From: Parvibaculum sedimenti
GTDB taxonomy: Bacteria > Pseudomonadota > Alphaproteobacteria > Parvibaculales > Parvibaculaceae
DNA: 64,000 bases
Direction: 5' to 3'
Assembly (NCBI RefSeq): GCF_009184905.1
Contig: NZ_WESC01000001.1
Coordinates: forward strand, 186,001 to 250,000
Below the pieces are notes generated by a model. It was not told where the DNA came from and ran no database searches. It was given only the letters and a program-made list of their open reading frames with translations. Below are positions 34,572 through 43,468 of the stretch, piece by piece (the first letter of the stretch is position 1; the number at the start of each line of letters is the position of its first letter). A program made the translations under genes and the position numbers.

Positions 34572-35171
34572 TTATTTTTTCTCTTTCGGAGGGGGCTGGA
34601 AGAGGGCTTTAACCCGCCCGGTCGAGCCGGTTTTCGCGGCTCCGGCCTCGGCGCCGCCGATGATCTTGCTCCTGCCGGTCGCGAGATCGATGGTCAGTTT
34701 GGTGCCCCGGATGATGTTCTTGCCCTGGCGCAGCACCACCTTGTCGCCCATCAGGATGTTGCGCTTGGCGACGACATAACGGGCCCAGTCGCCATCCGCG
34801 GACTGGTCGTCCTTCGACATGACATGGACATTGCCGGTGGCGACGATTTCCTGGATCTGGGTCTTGCCGCCGGTGCCTTGCGCGTAGCTCGCCTTGAGGC
34901 GGTCGGAGCGGAGCTTCATGCCGCCCTGCGTCGCGACCACATTGCCGATGAAGGTCGCCTGATGCTGCTGGTCCTGAACCTCCAGCGAATCGGACTCGAT
35001 CTCGATGGGCGCGTCGGGATTGGTGGCAAAACCGCTCAGCGGGTCCCGGGGGGCGGCTTCCGCGGCGCGGGCCGGGGCGCCGAAGGCAAGGCTTGCGCCG
35101 ATGAGAAGGACGGCGCAGGCGATAGCCTGATTTCGGCGCTTGGCGGCCTGCCTCGGTGCTCCAGTCATCAC
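34572..35171 (-). CDS. lptA: LPS transport periplasmic protein LptA
   Basis: A 199-residue periplasmic bridge protein of the OstA/LptA family carrying lipopolysaccharide across the periplasm. It has a signal peptide (AIACAVLLIGASLAFGAPARA) and beta-jellyroll repeats (IEIESDSLEVQDQQHQATFI, GNVVATQGGMKLRSDRL). Its start overlaps the lptC stop (ATGA). The C-terminus ends in a short Pro/Lys tail (PPPKEKK). Confidence 0.93.
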   Translation of the reverse strand: MMTGAPRQAAKRRNQAIACAVLLIGASLAFGAPARAAEAAPRDPLSGFATNPDAPIEIESDSLEVQDQQHQATFIGNVVATQGGMKLRSDRLKASYAQGTGGKTQIQEIVATGNVHVMSKDDQSADGDWARYVVAKRNILMGDKVVLRQGKNIIRGTKLTIDLATGRSKIIGGAEAGAAKTGSTGRVKALFQPPPKEKK

Positions 35172-35842
35172 TGCTTCCCCTTACCCTCTTGCCCGTAGAT
35201 TCGCACTTTGACGCGGCCCTGGAAATGGAGCGTCCGATTGGCATTGTTGGCCGTCATGCTGTCCGCGCGCAACGTGCCGAGCGGCCCGTGCCCCTCGACG
35301 GGCGTGCTGCTGGAGACGGTGCCCTTGCGGAAGTCGACCATGACCGAAGTGCCGTGAAACTCGTAGCCCGTGGAGGCGTAGATGTCGATCTTCTGGGTGA
35401 GGTCGAGCGTCTGCGTTTCCGTGTCGAGAAGGCCGGTCGTCGAGGAGAGCGAAACCCAGTCCGTGTTGTTTTCGAGCTTCAGGTCCGCCTGCACATTGTC
35501 GAGCGTGACATGGTTCGGCTTGCCCGGCGCCTGCGTCGCCGTGTCGGCGGTGAGTACATAGGGCCGCCCCGACCCGTCGAGGCCGGTCACGCGCGGGCTC
35601 ACCATGCGCAGGTCGTTGTTCGGCGTCGAAATCTCGCGGAAGCTGATATCGAGCTTGTCATGGGTGTCGAAGGCGCCGGAATAGATGAGCACTGTCGCGA
35701 AGAGCGCTATGGCGCCGAGCGGCAGCGCGACCTTCATCGCCGAGACAAAGCGGCTATGGCGCGAAGCCGGAGGGCGCGCCTGCAATGGGGCCCCGCGCCG
35801 TTTCCCGGCGTTGGCCTCGCTCTCGCCGAGCGACTCGCTCAT
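35168..35842 (-). CDS. lptC: LPS export protein LptC
   Basis: A 224-residue inner-membrane-anchored member of the Lpt bridge. One helix at about 35-55 (SAMKVALPLGAIALFATVLI) precedes a periplasmic LptC jellyroll (KLDISFREISTPNNDLRMVS, TTGLLDTETQTLDL, GTSVMVDFRKGTVSS). It receives lipopolysaccharide from LptBFG and passes it to LptA. It is translationally coupled to lptA. Confidence 0.92.
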   Translation of the reverse strand: MSESLGESEANAGKRRGAPLQARPPASRHSRFVSAMKVALPLGAIALFATVLIYSGAFDTHDKLDISFREISTPNNDLRMVSPRVTGLDGSGRPYVLTADTATQAPGKPNHVTLDNVQADLKLENNTDWVSLSSTTGLLDTETQTLDLTQKIDIYASTGYEFHGTSVMVDFRKGTVSSSTPVEGHGPLGTLRADSMTANNANRTLHFQGRVKVRIYGQEGKGKQ

Positions 35843-36034
35843 TCCGTTTCGTTCCGCATACAGAGGAATCCGGCTCTTTCGAGAGGCCTTGCTTCAGCCC
35901 CGGTCCGTCCGGACGCTTTGGACATCGTTTGGACGATGGCATGTTCACGTTGGCGATTATGCGCGTAAGGGGCTTCAAGCGTCAACGAAAGCGCGGCTTT
36001 ACGCGCCGGCCGCCCGCTGGTCGCGGCACCGGCC

Positions 36035-36646
36035 TCAATGCGCGAAAATATCTTCCTCGGGCCAGCCGGCGAGATCGAGCGAGGCGCGCACGGGCAGGAA
36101 GGCGAAGCAGGCCTTGGCAAGCTCGATGCGGCCCTCGCGGGCGAGCATTCGGTCGAGGATCGCCTTGAGCTCATGCAGATGCGTCACGTCGGAGGCCGCA
36201 TAGGCTAGCTGGGCTTCGGAAATCTTTTCCGCGCCCCAGTCCGAGCTTTGTTGCTGCTTCGACAGATCGATGTTGAGGAGCTCCTTGCAGAGATCCTTCA
36301 GCCCGTGACGATCGGTATAGGTGCGCACCAGCTTCGAGGCGATCTTGGTGCAGTAGATCGGCGTCGTGACGACGCCGAGATATTTCTGCATCACCGCCAC
36401 ATCGAAGCGCGCATAATGAAAAATCTTGAGCACGGAAGGATCGGCCATGAGCGCGCGCAGGTTGGGCGCGTCATAGGTCGAACGGTCGAGCTGTACGAGA
36501 TGGGCGTTGCCGTCACCAGCTGAAAGCTGGACCAGGCAGAGCGGATCGCGATGAGGGTTGAGCCCGAGGGTTTCGCTGTCGACCGCCACACTCGAACCGA
36601 AGCTCAAGCCGGCAGGCAGGTCGCCCTTGTGCAGCGTGATCGCCAT
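36035..36646 (-). CDS. rnd: Ribonuclease D, short form
   Basis: A 203-residue 3'-5' exoribonuclease with only the DEDDy nuclease domain; the HRDC domains of E. coli RNase D are absent, as is usual in alphaproteobacteria. Catalytic motifs: AVDSETLGL, IFHYARFDVAVM and the C-terminal YAASDVTHLHEL with Tyr and Asp. It trims tRNA 3' ends and has a tRNA-Leu gene directly upstream on the same strand. It begins the block leading to lptC and rpoN. Confidence 0.92.
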   Translation of the reverse strand: MAITLHKGDLPAGLSFGSSVAVDSETLGLNPHRDPLCLVQLSAGDGNAHLVQLDRSTYDAPNLRALMADPSVLKIFHYARFDVAVMQKYLGVVTTPIYCTKIASKLVRTYTDRHGLKDLCKELLNIDLSKQQQSSDWGAEKISEAQLAYAASDVTHLHELKAILDRMLAREGRIELAKACFAFLPVRASLDLAGWPEEDIFAH

Positions 36647-36733
36647 AACGCCTCGTTTGCTCCGTTGGTGCCTTCAAGGTTCAGGCCTTGAAAGCAGCCC
36701 CGGCGTTCAGGTCGCCGAGGAGCGAGAGAAAGA

Positions 36734-36820
36734 TGGTGCCCAGGAGAAGACTCGAACTTCCACGCCCTTGCGAGCGCTAGCACCTGAAGCTAGTGCGTCT
36801 ACCAATTCCGCCACCTGGGC
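36734..36820 (-). tRNA. tRNA-Leu (anticodon CAG)
   Basis: Reading on the minus strand, GCCCAGG pairs with CCTGGGC in the acceptor stem, CCA is encoded, and the anticodon stem CTAGC/GCTAG encloses TTCAGGT, giving anticodon CAG (reads CUG). A long variable arm fits a class II tRNA-Leu. Length 87 bases. Confidence 0.96.
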
Positions 36821-37036
36821 TAACCGGGGGGAGACTTAAATAGCGCGCGAAGGCTTGTCAATGGACCCTGGAGGCCTGGAACGGATTTCCGTGTCTCCGA
36901 CACCCCGGCAACTCGCAATTGCGGCATTCCGAAGCCTTTGCCGCGGGCAGGCCGTTGGGCTATCAAGGACATATGTGACGGCGCCGGCTCAAACCGGGGC
37001 CAAGGCGGATTTGAGGCAGTTGGAGGCGAGAAGAGC

Positions 37037-38041
37037 GTGGCCGGGACTGGAACTGAACATAAGCGGGCTGCTCTGCGGCCGGGAAGCCTGATTACCGTGT
37101 TTGGCGGGTCGGGATTCATTGGCCGCCACGCCATCCAGGCGCTGGCGCGGCGGGGTTACCGCATCCGCGTCGCCGTCCGGCGCCCTAATGAGGCGCTTTT
37201 CGTCAAGACAACGGGCGATGTGGGCCAGGTCGAGCCCGTTCAGGCCAATATCCGCGATACGCGCTCCGTCCGCGCCGCCCTCGAAGGCGCGGATGCGGTC
37301 GTGAATCTCGTCGGCATTCTCCATGAAGCCGGTCCCCAGCGTTTTGAAAGCGTGCAGGCAGGCGGCGCCGACAGGGTCGCCCGTGAAGCCAAGGCGGCAG
37401 GCGTGGGCATTTTCGTCCATGTCTCGGCCATCGACGCCGACGCCGAGAGCAAGTCCGTCTATGCGCGGACCAAGGCGCTGGGCGAGCAGGCCGTTCTGGC
37501 CCAGATGCCCAATGCCGCGATCCTGCGCCCCTCGGTCGTCTTCGGGCCTGAAGACGACTTCTTCAACCGCTTCGCCGCCATGGCGCGGCTGTCGCCCTTC
37601 CTGCCGCTCATCGGCGGCGGCAAGACGAAGTTCCAGCCCGTCTATGTGAAGGATGTGGCCGAGGCGATCGTCCGTGCGCTCGAAACGGGCGCGGCCGACG
37701 GCAAGGTCTTCGAACTCGGCGGACCGGAAACCGCGACCTTCCGCGAATTGATGGAGCTCACGCTGCGCGAGATCGGCCGCAAGCGTATTCTGCTGCCGCT
37801 GCCGGTCTTCCTCGCGAAGCCGCTTGCCGCGATCCTGCAGCTTCTGCCCAATCCAGCGCTCACGGTCGACCAGCTTCACCTCGTCACGCTCGACAATGTG
37901 GTGAGCGAGGCTGCACAGAAGGAAAGCCGCACGTTCAACGGCCTTGGCATCGCGCCCACCGGCATGGAAGCGATCCTGCCGGCCTATCTCGGCCGCTTCC
38001 GCCGCCGCGGGCAGTTCGAACAGCTTCATGTGACGGAATGA
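37037..38041 (+). CDS. NAD(P)-binding complex I NDUFA9-family protein
   Basis: A 334-residue atypical short-chain dehydrogenase with the nucleotide-binding motif LITVFGGSGFIGRHAIQAL. It resembles the NDUFA9/39-kDa accessory subunit of respiratory complex I and NAD-epimerases (RPSVVFGPEDDFFNRFA, PVYVKDVAEAIVRAL). GTG 37037 (MAGTGTEHKR) was chosen because homologues start 15-25 residues before the nucleotide motif; an ATG at 36938 would lengthen it. A role in complex I assembly or quinone binding is family knowledge, unproven here. Confidence 0.85.
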   Translation: MAGTGTEHKRAALRPGSLITVFGGSGFIGRHAIQALARRGYRIRVAVRRPNEALFVKTTGDVGQVEPVQANIRDTRSVRAALEGADAVVNLVGILHEAGPQRFESVQAGGADRVAREAKAAGVGIFVHVSAIDADAESKSVYARTKALGEQAVLAQMPNAAILRPSVVFGPEDDFFNRFAAMARLSPFLPLIGGGKTKFQPVYVKDVAEAIVRALETGAADGKVFELGGPETATFRELMELTLREIGRKRILLPLPVFLAKPLAAILQLLPNPALTVDQLHLVTLDNVVSEAAQKESRTFNGLGIAPTGMEAILPAYLGRFRRRGQFEQLHVTE

Positions 38042-38066
38042 GGCCGCTCAAAGGGCGGAAGGCATC

Positions 38067-38486
38067 ATGAACATAGGCGAGGTTGCGACCCGCTCGGGCG
38101 TTCCGGCAAAGACGATCCGCTACTACGAAGACATCGAGCTCATCGAAAGCGCGGATCGGGCCGCGAACGGCTATCGTTCCTATACGGAGGAAGCCGTTCA
38201 CACTCTGCGTTTCGTCGCCCGCGCGCGCAATCTCGGCTTCACCGTCGATGAATGCCGCGATCTTATCGCGCTCTATCGCGACAAGGCCCGCGCCAGCGCC
38301 GATGTGAAGCGTATTGCCGAAGGCCACATCGCCGAGATCGACAAGAAGATCGAGGAATTGAGGTCGATGCGCGCGACGCTCGCGGACCTCGCAGACCGCT
38401 GTCATGGCGACGACCGGCCCGACTGCCCGATCATCGACGGACTGGCCTCGATGAACGGGCCGCACTGCCGGACATCTTCCAAGTGA
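38067..38486 (+). CDS. cueR: MerR-family copper(I)-responsive regulator CueR
   Basis: A 139-residue MerR activator with the N-terminal winged helix (MNIGEVATRSGVPAKTIRYY), a long dimerisation helix and a metal loop CHGDDRPDC, i.e. Cys-x7-Cys as in CueR Cu(I)/Ag(I) sensors. Copper export genes are not adjacent, so its target lies elsewhere. It follows the NDUFA9-like gene by 25 bases. Confidence 0.9.
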   Translation: MNIGEVATRSGVPAKTIRYYEDIELIESADRAANGYRSYTEEAVHTLRFVARARNLGFTVDECRDLIALYRDKARASADVKRIAEGHIAEIDKKIEELRSMRATLADLADRCHGDDRPDCPIIDGLASMNGPHCRTSSK

Positions 38487-38523
38487 GGGCGCGGGCCCTT
38501 TCCCACGTTTAGACTGCGAGAAC

Positions 38524-39204
38524 ATGCGTCAGCTTTATCACCTGCTCATCTCCCCTGCCTGCCGCAAAGTGCGCCTTGCGCTGGCGGAAAAGAACATCGG
38601 CTTCGAGCTTGTCGAGGAGCGCGACTGGGAGCGACGGCACGAATTCCTGGCGCTTAACCCCGCGGGCGAAGTGCCCGTTCTGGTCGAGGAAGACGGTTCC
38701 GTCATCTCGGGCGGCATGCCGATCTGCGAATATCTGGAAGAGACGGCGACGGAAATGCCTCTCATTCCCGGTACTGCGATGGATCGCGCCGAGACGCGCC
38801 GCCTTGTCGACTGGTTCGACCGCAAATTCGCCGCCGAAGTTTCGGACGGATTGATTTTCGAAAAGGTGACGCGCCGTTTCCTCGGCGCCTCCGAAGGCGG
38901 TGGCGCCCCCGACATGGGTGTGGTTCGCGCCGCGCTCCACAATCTGCGCTATCACCTTGATTATATCTCCTACCTCATGGAGGAGCGACGTTGGCTCTCC
39001 GGCGAGGAGATGACGCTGGCCGATCTTACTGCCGCCGCGCATCTCTCCTGCCTCGACTATGTGGGCGACGTGCCCTGGACCCAGTTCCCCGGCGCGAAGG
39101 ACTGGTATGTCCGCATAAAATCGCGCCCCGCCTTCCGGCAGATCCTCGCCGATCATGTGCCGGGCATGCCGCCGACAAAGCTCTATGCCAATCTCGACTT
39201 CTGA
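38524..39204 (+). CDS. fzlA: Glutathione S-transferase-like protein, probable FzlA
   Basis: A 226-residue GST fold: thioredoxin-like N-domain (MRQLYHLLISPACRKVRLAL, NPAGEVPVLVEEDG, ICEYLEE) and helical C-domain. Its opening and gene position beside queG match FzlA, the FtsZ-binding division protein of alphaproteobacteria, which lacks GST activity. This identity is by recognition and context, not alignment. It would act at the division ring. Start ATG is 37 bases after cueR. Confidence 0.7.
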   Translation: MRQLYHLLISPACRKVRLALAEKNIGFELVEERDWERRHEFLALNPAGEVPVLVEEDGSVISGGMPICEYLEETATEMPLIPGTAMDRAETRRLVDWFDRKFAAEVSDGLIFEKVTRRFLGASEGGGAPDMGVVRAALHNLRYHLDYISYLMEERRWLSGEEMTLADLTAAAHLSCLDYVGDVPWTQFPGAKDWYVRIKSRPAFRQILADHVPGMPPTKLYANLDF

Positions 39205-40357
39205 TCGCGCCACGACAGCGGAGGGTTTGAAGCCCGCGCTCGTCGCGCGTGCGAAGGAGGCAGGCTTCGACGTCGTCCGCATCACGCGTCCCGATGCGAC
39301 GCCGCTTGCCTCATCGCGTCTGCGTGAATGGCTCGCTGCCGGGCGTCACGGCGAGATGGGCTGGATGGAGGGCACGGAGGAACGCCGTGGCCATCCCGGC
39401 ATTCTCTGGCCAGATGTGAAAAGCGTCGTCATGCTGGCGATGAATTACGGACCTGACGAAAATCCGCTGAAGCTGCTCGAACAGCACGACCGTGCCGCGA
39501 TCTCGGTCTATGCGAAGAACCGCGACTATCACGACCTCGTCAAATCTCGGCTGAAGCAGGTGGCCCGCTGGCTCGCCGAGACGAGCGGCACCGAGGTGAA
39601 GGTCTTTGTCGATACCGCGCCCGTCATGGAAAAGCCGCTTGCGGAAGCGGCGGGCATCGGCTGGCAAGGCAAACACACCAATCTCGTCTCACGCGATTTT
39701 GGCTCTTGGCTCTTTCTCGGCTCGATCTTTACGACGCTGGAACTCGAAGCCGACGAAGCGCATGAAGATCGCTGCGGCGAGTGCCATCGCTGCCTTGACA
39801 TCTGCCCGACATCAGCTTTTCCCAAGCCTTACGAACTCGATGCGCGGCGATGCATCTCCTATCTCACCATCGAGAACAAGGGGGCGATCCCGCGCGAGTT
39901 TCGCGAAGCGATGGGCAACCGCATTTATGGCTGCGACGATTGCCTTGCCGTTTGTCCCTGGAACAAGTTCGCGTCGGAGGCGCGCGAAGCCGCCTTCCAT
40001 GCGCGAGACGAATTACGCGCGCCGCATCTTGCCGATCTCGTCATGCTCGACGACACGGCGTTTCGCGCACTTTTTTCCGGCTCGCCGATCAAGCGCGTGG
40101 GGCGCGACCGCTTCATCCGCAATGTGCTGATCGCCATCGGCAATTCGCGCGACAAGGATTTCCTGGCCCTGGTGCGCGAGCGGCTCGGCGATGATGCGGC
40201 GCTCGTCCGCGCCATGGCGGTCTGGGCGCTGGGCGTGCTCGTACCCGATGAGGCAAGGGCGCTCGCCGCCGATGCGCTGTCGCGCGAGGAGGATGAGAGC
40301 GTCCGGGAAGAGTGGCGCTATTGCGCGGGTTTTTCCGATTTGTCGAGCAGCGCCTGA
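39185..40357 (+). CDS. queG: Epoxyqueuosine reductase QueG
   Basis: A 390-residue cobalamin and Fe-S enzyme that makes the last step of queuosine in tRNA. Two [4Fe-4S] motifs are visible: CGECHRCLDICPTSAFP and CDDCLAVCPW. The QueG segments VVMLAMNYGPDENP, YAKNRDYHDLVKSRL and GWQGKHTNLVSRDFGSWLFLG precede them, and a HEAT-like C-terminus follows. ATG 39185 overlaps the upstream gene by 20 bases. Its 3' end overlaps the convergent TPR gene by 40 bases. Confidence 0.94.
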   Translation: MPISTSDRATTAEGLKPALVARAKEAGFDVVRITRPDATPLASSRLREWLAAGRHGEMGWMEGTEERRGHPGILWPDVKSVVMLAMNYGPDENPLKLLEQHDRAAISVYAKNRDYHDLVKSRLKQVARWLAETSGTEVKVFVDTAPVMEKPLAEAAGIGWQGKHTNLVSRDFGSWLFLGSIFTTLELEADEAHEDRCGECHRCLDICPTSAFPKPYELDARRCISYLTIENKGAIPREFREAMGNRIYGCDDCLAVCPWNKFASEAREAAFHARDELRAPHLADLVMLDDTAFRALFSGSPIKRVGRDRFIRNVLIAIGNSRDKDFLALVRERLGDDAALVRAMAVWALGVLVPDEARALAADALSREEDESVREEWRYCAGFSDLSSSA

Positions 40358-41106
40358 GCCGCTGCGGCTGCGGGATCGGAAGCGCGGCCCGTCTGCTTCG
40401 CGAAACGGACAACTGTCATCCAGTCGGCCTTCGCGCCGGAAAGATTGCCCGTCTCGGCCCGCATGCGCCCGCGTTCCAGCAGCGCATCGAGATTGTGCGG
40501 CGCGAGCGACACTGCGCGCTCCACATCCGCGAGCGCCGCTTTCGGGTGGCCGAGATTGCGCAAGGCGGTCGCGCGGAGCGTGAGAGCCGCCGCGAGAGAC
40601 GGGCTTTCGGCCAAGGCCTCGCCCGCATCCTTGCGCACGCCGTCCCAGTCTTTTTCGAGCGCCCGGACCTGCGCGCGGCCCAGGTAGAGTTCGGGCACTC
40701 CCGGCAGAAGCTCTATCGCTGCGTCATAGGCCGCCCGCGCCTTGGCGAGATTGCCTGCGACCGCCCATGCGCTTCCCGCCTGCCCGTAAATTTCGGCGCG
40801 TGTTTCGGCCGGCGCGTCCGTCATGGCATCGGCCAGTTCCTGAAAGCGGGCCGCGGCTTCGTCGAGTTCTCCCAGTGCGGAAAGCGCCAGCGCTTCGCAA
40901 TGAAGCGCCGCATTGCCGCCAGCCGCCGCTTTCCAGTCCCGGGCATAGGCGAGCGCCTTGACGGGCTCGCGGTCCGTCAGTGCGACGCAAGCTTCGTAGC
41001 TGTGCGGCTCCGCCGGTTTGGCAGGCTCTGCGGCGCGGGAGGGCGAGGCCTGCCCAAGCGCGGTGAGCAGGGCGAGAAGGGGGAGGCTTTGTCTGACGGT
41101 CATCAT
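40318..41106 (-). CDS. Exported TPR-repeat protein
   Basis: A 262-residue periplasmic protein with a signal peptide (QSLPLLALLTALGQASPSRA) and five or so TPR-like repeats (ALSALGELDEAAARFQEL, YGQAGSAWAVAGNLAKARAA, TALRNLGHPKAALADVERAV). The start is one of two consecutive ATGs (41106/41103) after GGGGAGG. Its last 40 bases overlap the convergent queG end. Function is not known. Confidence 0.75.
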   Translation of the reverse strand: MMTVRQSLPLLALLTALGQASPSRAAEPAKPAEPHSYEACVALTDREPVKALAYARDWKAAAGGNAALHCEALALSALGELDEAAARFQELADAMTDAPAETRAEIYGQAGSAWAVAGNLAKARAAYDAAIELLPGVPELYLGRAQVRALEKDWDGVRKDAGEALAESPSLAAALTLRATALRNLGHPKAALADVERAVSLAPHNLDALLERGRMRAETGNLSGAKADWMTVVRFAKQTGRASDPAAAAAQALLDKSEKPAQ

Positions 41107-41156
41107 GGGCGATAACCTCCCCGAGGCGCGGGCGCATTGCAAGTCAATAGCCGGTA

Positions 41157-42071
41157 ATGGGGCAGCCTATAGACGGAGCCGTGGTGAAAGAAACGGGGAA
41201 ACGACTTTTCTGCTTCGGCCTTGGCTTCAGCGCCGAGGCGCTGGCGCGGCGATTGAGCGAACAGGGCTTCGCCGTTGCCGGCACCTGTCGGGGCGTGGAA
41301 AAGGCCGTGGCGCTTGCCGCGAAGGGCTTTGAGATGCATCTTTTCGACGAGGGGCATCCGCTCGCCGGTCCGGCGGCGGCGCTTGGCGGCACGACCCACC
41401 TTCTCCTATCCATTCCACCCGGCGCGGCGGGCGACCCGGCTTTCGCCGCCCATGCGCGGGATATTGCGGCACTGGCGCCCAGCCTCGAATGGGTGGGTTA
41501 TCTCTCGACAACGGGGCCTTACGGCGATCGCGGCGGCGACTGGGTGACGGAGGATGCGCCGCTCGCGCCGTCGACGGAGCGCGGCCGCCGTCGCCTTGCC
41601 GCCGAGGAGGCGTGGCGCGGGCTCGCCGCCGACGCGGGGCTTCCGCTTCATATCTTCCGGCTCGCCGGGATCTATGGTCCCGGACGCAATCAGATCCGCA
41701 GCCTTCTCGACGGCACCGCAAAGCGCGTCGTAAAGGAGGGGCAGGTCTTTTCGCGCATTCATGTCGAGGACATAGGTGCCGTGCTCGAGGCCTCGATCGC
41801 GCGGCCCAATCCCGGCGCGGTCTATAATGTCTGTGACGACGAGCCCGCCCCGCCGCAGGATGTTGTGGCCTACGCGGCCCTGCTTCTCGGGCGCGAGCCA
41901 CCGCCCGAGATCCCCTTCGAGAAGGCCGAGCTTTCACCGATGGCGCGGAGTTTCTATGCGGAATCGAAGCGCGTCTCGAACCGGCGCATCCGCGAGGAGC
42001 TTGGGGTGTTGCTTGCCTATCCGACCTATCGCGAGGGGTTGGACGCGCTTGTCGAACTCGAGACAAACTGA
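41157..42071 (+). CDS. NAD(P)-binding SDR/epimerase-like protein
   Basis: A 304-residue extended SDR-like protein. The nucleotide motif is GLGFSAEALARRL rather than GxxGxxG, and YLSTTGPYGDRGGDW replaces the usual YxxxK region, as in YeeZ-type proteins. PLHIFRLAGIYGPGRNQI and HVEDIGAVLEASI are typical downstream segments. ATG 41157 is used; GTG 41181 after GGAG would start at MKETGKRLF. Substrate is unknown. Confidence 0.82.
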   Translation: MGQPIDGAVVKETGKRLFCFGLGFSAEALARRLSEQGFAVAGTCRGVEKAVALAAKGFEMHLFDEGHPLAGPAAALGGTTHLLLSIPPGAAGDPAFAAHARDIAALAPSLEWVGYLSTTGPYGDRGGDWVTEDAPLAPSTERGRRRLAAEEAWRGLAADAGLPLHIFRLAGIYGPGRNQIRSLLDGTAKRVVKEGQVFSRIHVEDIGAVLEASIARPNPGAVYNVCDDEPAPPQDVVAYAALLLGREPPPEIPFEKAELSPMARSFYAESKRVSNRRIREELGVLLAYPTYREGLDALVELETN

Positions 42072-42149
42072 CGCGGGCGGCATTGATCTGGCTCAGGGAG
42101 CCATGCCTGCGTTTGAGCTAATGTGACTGCATACAAGGGAGATACCTGA

Positions 42150-42542
42150 ATGACTCACTATCACGCCGCTGTCTGGATCGACCATCACGAAGCCCGCATC
42201 GTTTCCTTCAATCCGGACGAACATGCGACGGCTACGTTGCAGCATCATCAGGCGGTCAAGCATACGCAGCACAGCGCCGGAAAGTCGCGCAACTGGCGCG
42301 CCCCGGAAGACCCGGCCTATTACGAGGAAGTCGCCAAGGGCCTCGACGGCTTCGGCGAAATTCTGATCGTCGGTCCGGCCAATGCGAAGTTCGCCTTCCT
42401 GAAGCATCTTCAGGCCAAGCATCCGGCGCTTGCGGCCAAGGTCGTCGGCATCGAAACGGTCGACCACCCGAGCGATGGCGAGCTTACCAATTACGCTCGC
42501 GCCTATTTCTACAAGAAAGACCGCACACTGCCGCAGCTCTGA
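42150..42542 (+). CDS. Hypothetical protein, eRF1 domain 3-like
   Basis: A 130-residue protein (HYHAAVWIDHHEARIVSFNP) of a kind often annotated as translational machinery protein in Rhizobiales. The central EILIVGPANAKFAFLKHLQ and HPALAAKVVGIETVDHPSDG resemble the eRF1 domain 3/baeRF fold that binds ribosome partners. It is His-rich. The role is not established. It stands alone, ends at a clear terminator, and has a good GGGAGATACCTGA start region. Confidence 0.75.
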   Translation: MTHYHAAVWIDHHEARIVSFNPDEHATATLQHHQAVKHTQHSAGKSRNWRAPEDPAYYEEVAKGLDGFGEILIVGPANAKFAFLKHLQAKHPALAAKVVGIETVDHPSDGELTNYARAYFYKKDRTLPQL

Positions 42543-42568
42543 GCAAGGCAGTTCGGGATTCCGACGCG

Positions 42569-42603
42569 AGAGGCAATCCGGTTGGGTTGCCTCTTTCGTT
42601 TTT
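42569..42603 (+). terminator. Rho-independent terminator
   Basis: Stem AGAGGCAA (42569-42576) with TTGCCTCT (42587-42594), a 10-base loop, then TTCGTTTTT. It ends the eRF1-like gene before the convergent hydrolase gene. Confidence 0.8.
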
Positions 42604-42619
42604 GCGCCGGTGTTTGGAT

Positions 42620-43402
42620 TCAGCGAGACTCGATTTCGGCGAGCAGCGTTTCAATCGTCTGCGTCAGCCGTGCGATGTCTTCCGGTGTCGAGAGGCGGTG
42701 ATCGCCGGTCTTCGTCATCGTGATGGCGACATTGTTCGATTCCAGCGCATCGACGAGCCGCATGGCGTGTTTCCGCGGCACGTCGGGATCGGCCATGCCC
42801 TGCAGGATACGTACGGGAACCTTGATCGGGATGGGCTGGTCCAGCAGAAGGTGGCTCCGCCCCTCCTCGATCAGCTTCATCGTGATCTCATAGGGCTCTT
42901 CGTCATATTCGGACGGGCGGCGATAAACGCCATCGCGCAGCAATATCTCGCGCACTTCGTCCGAAAAGTTCTTCCACATCAGTTCTTCGGTGAAGTCCGG
43001 CGCGGGCGCGATGAGAATGAGCGCCTTGACGCGCTCGGGCCGCGCGAGGGCTGCGAGCAGCGCAATCCAGCCCCCCATGCTCGATCCGACCAGCACCTGC
43101 GGCCCCTCGGCCAGCGCGTCAATTGCGGCCAGCGCATCCTCGCGCCAGTGGCCGATGGTCGCCTCGCTGAAATCGCCCGATGATGCGCCATGCGCGAAAT
43201 AGTCGAAGCGCAGGAAATGGCGCCGTGCGCGCCTTGCCCATTCGGCCAAAGCCCCAGCCTTCGTGCCCGTCATGTCGGATTTGAAGCCGCCGAGCCATGT
43301 GAGGCCGGTGGGGCCTGCGGGCGCCGCGGGCCTCTCGATCCGGTAAGCGAGGCTTTCGCCGTCGGGACGGGCGAGCTTGCGGGGGTCTGGGCTGTCGGTC
43401 AT
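42620..43402 (-). CDS. Alpha/beta hydrolase
   Basis: A 260-residue serine hydrolase with nucleophile elbow VLVGSSMGGWIALL, an acid Asp probably in MADPDVPR and a His in TGDHRLS. FKSDMTGTKAGALAEWARR and RFDYFAHGASSG (oxyanion region) place it near BEM46/palmitoyl-thioesterase-like hydrolases. It is cytoplasmic. It is divergent from the glycosyltransferase gene and its natural ester is not known. Confidence 0.85.
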   Translation of the reverse strand: MTDSPDPRKLARPDGESLAYRIERPAAPAGPTGLTWLGGFKSDMTGTKAGALAEWARRARRHFLRFDYFAHGASSGDFSEATIGHWREDALAAIDALAEGPQVLVGSSMGGWIALLAALARPERVKALILIAPAPDFTEELMWKNFSDEVREILLRDGVYRRPSEYDEEPYEITMKLIEEGRSHLLLDQPIPIKVPVRILQGMADPDVPRKHAMRLVDALESNNVAITMTKTGDHRLSTPEDIARLTQTIETLLAEIESR

Positions 43403-43468
43403 TGTCTGTTATGTATCGCGGTGATGGCCGGGTCGACCGGCAAAACATACATCAGGCAGAGACGAGCC

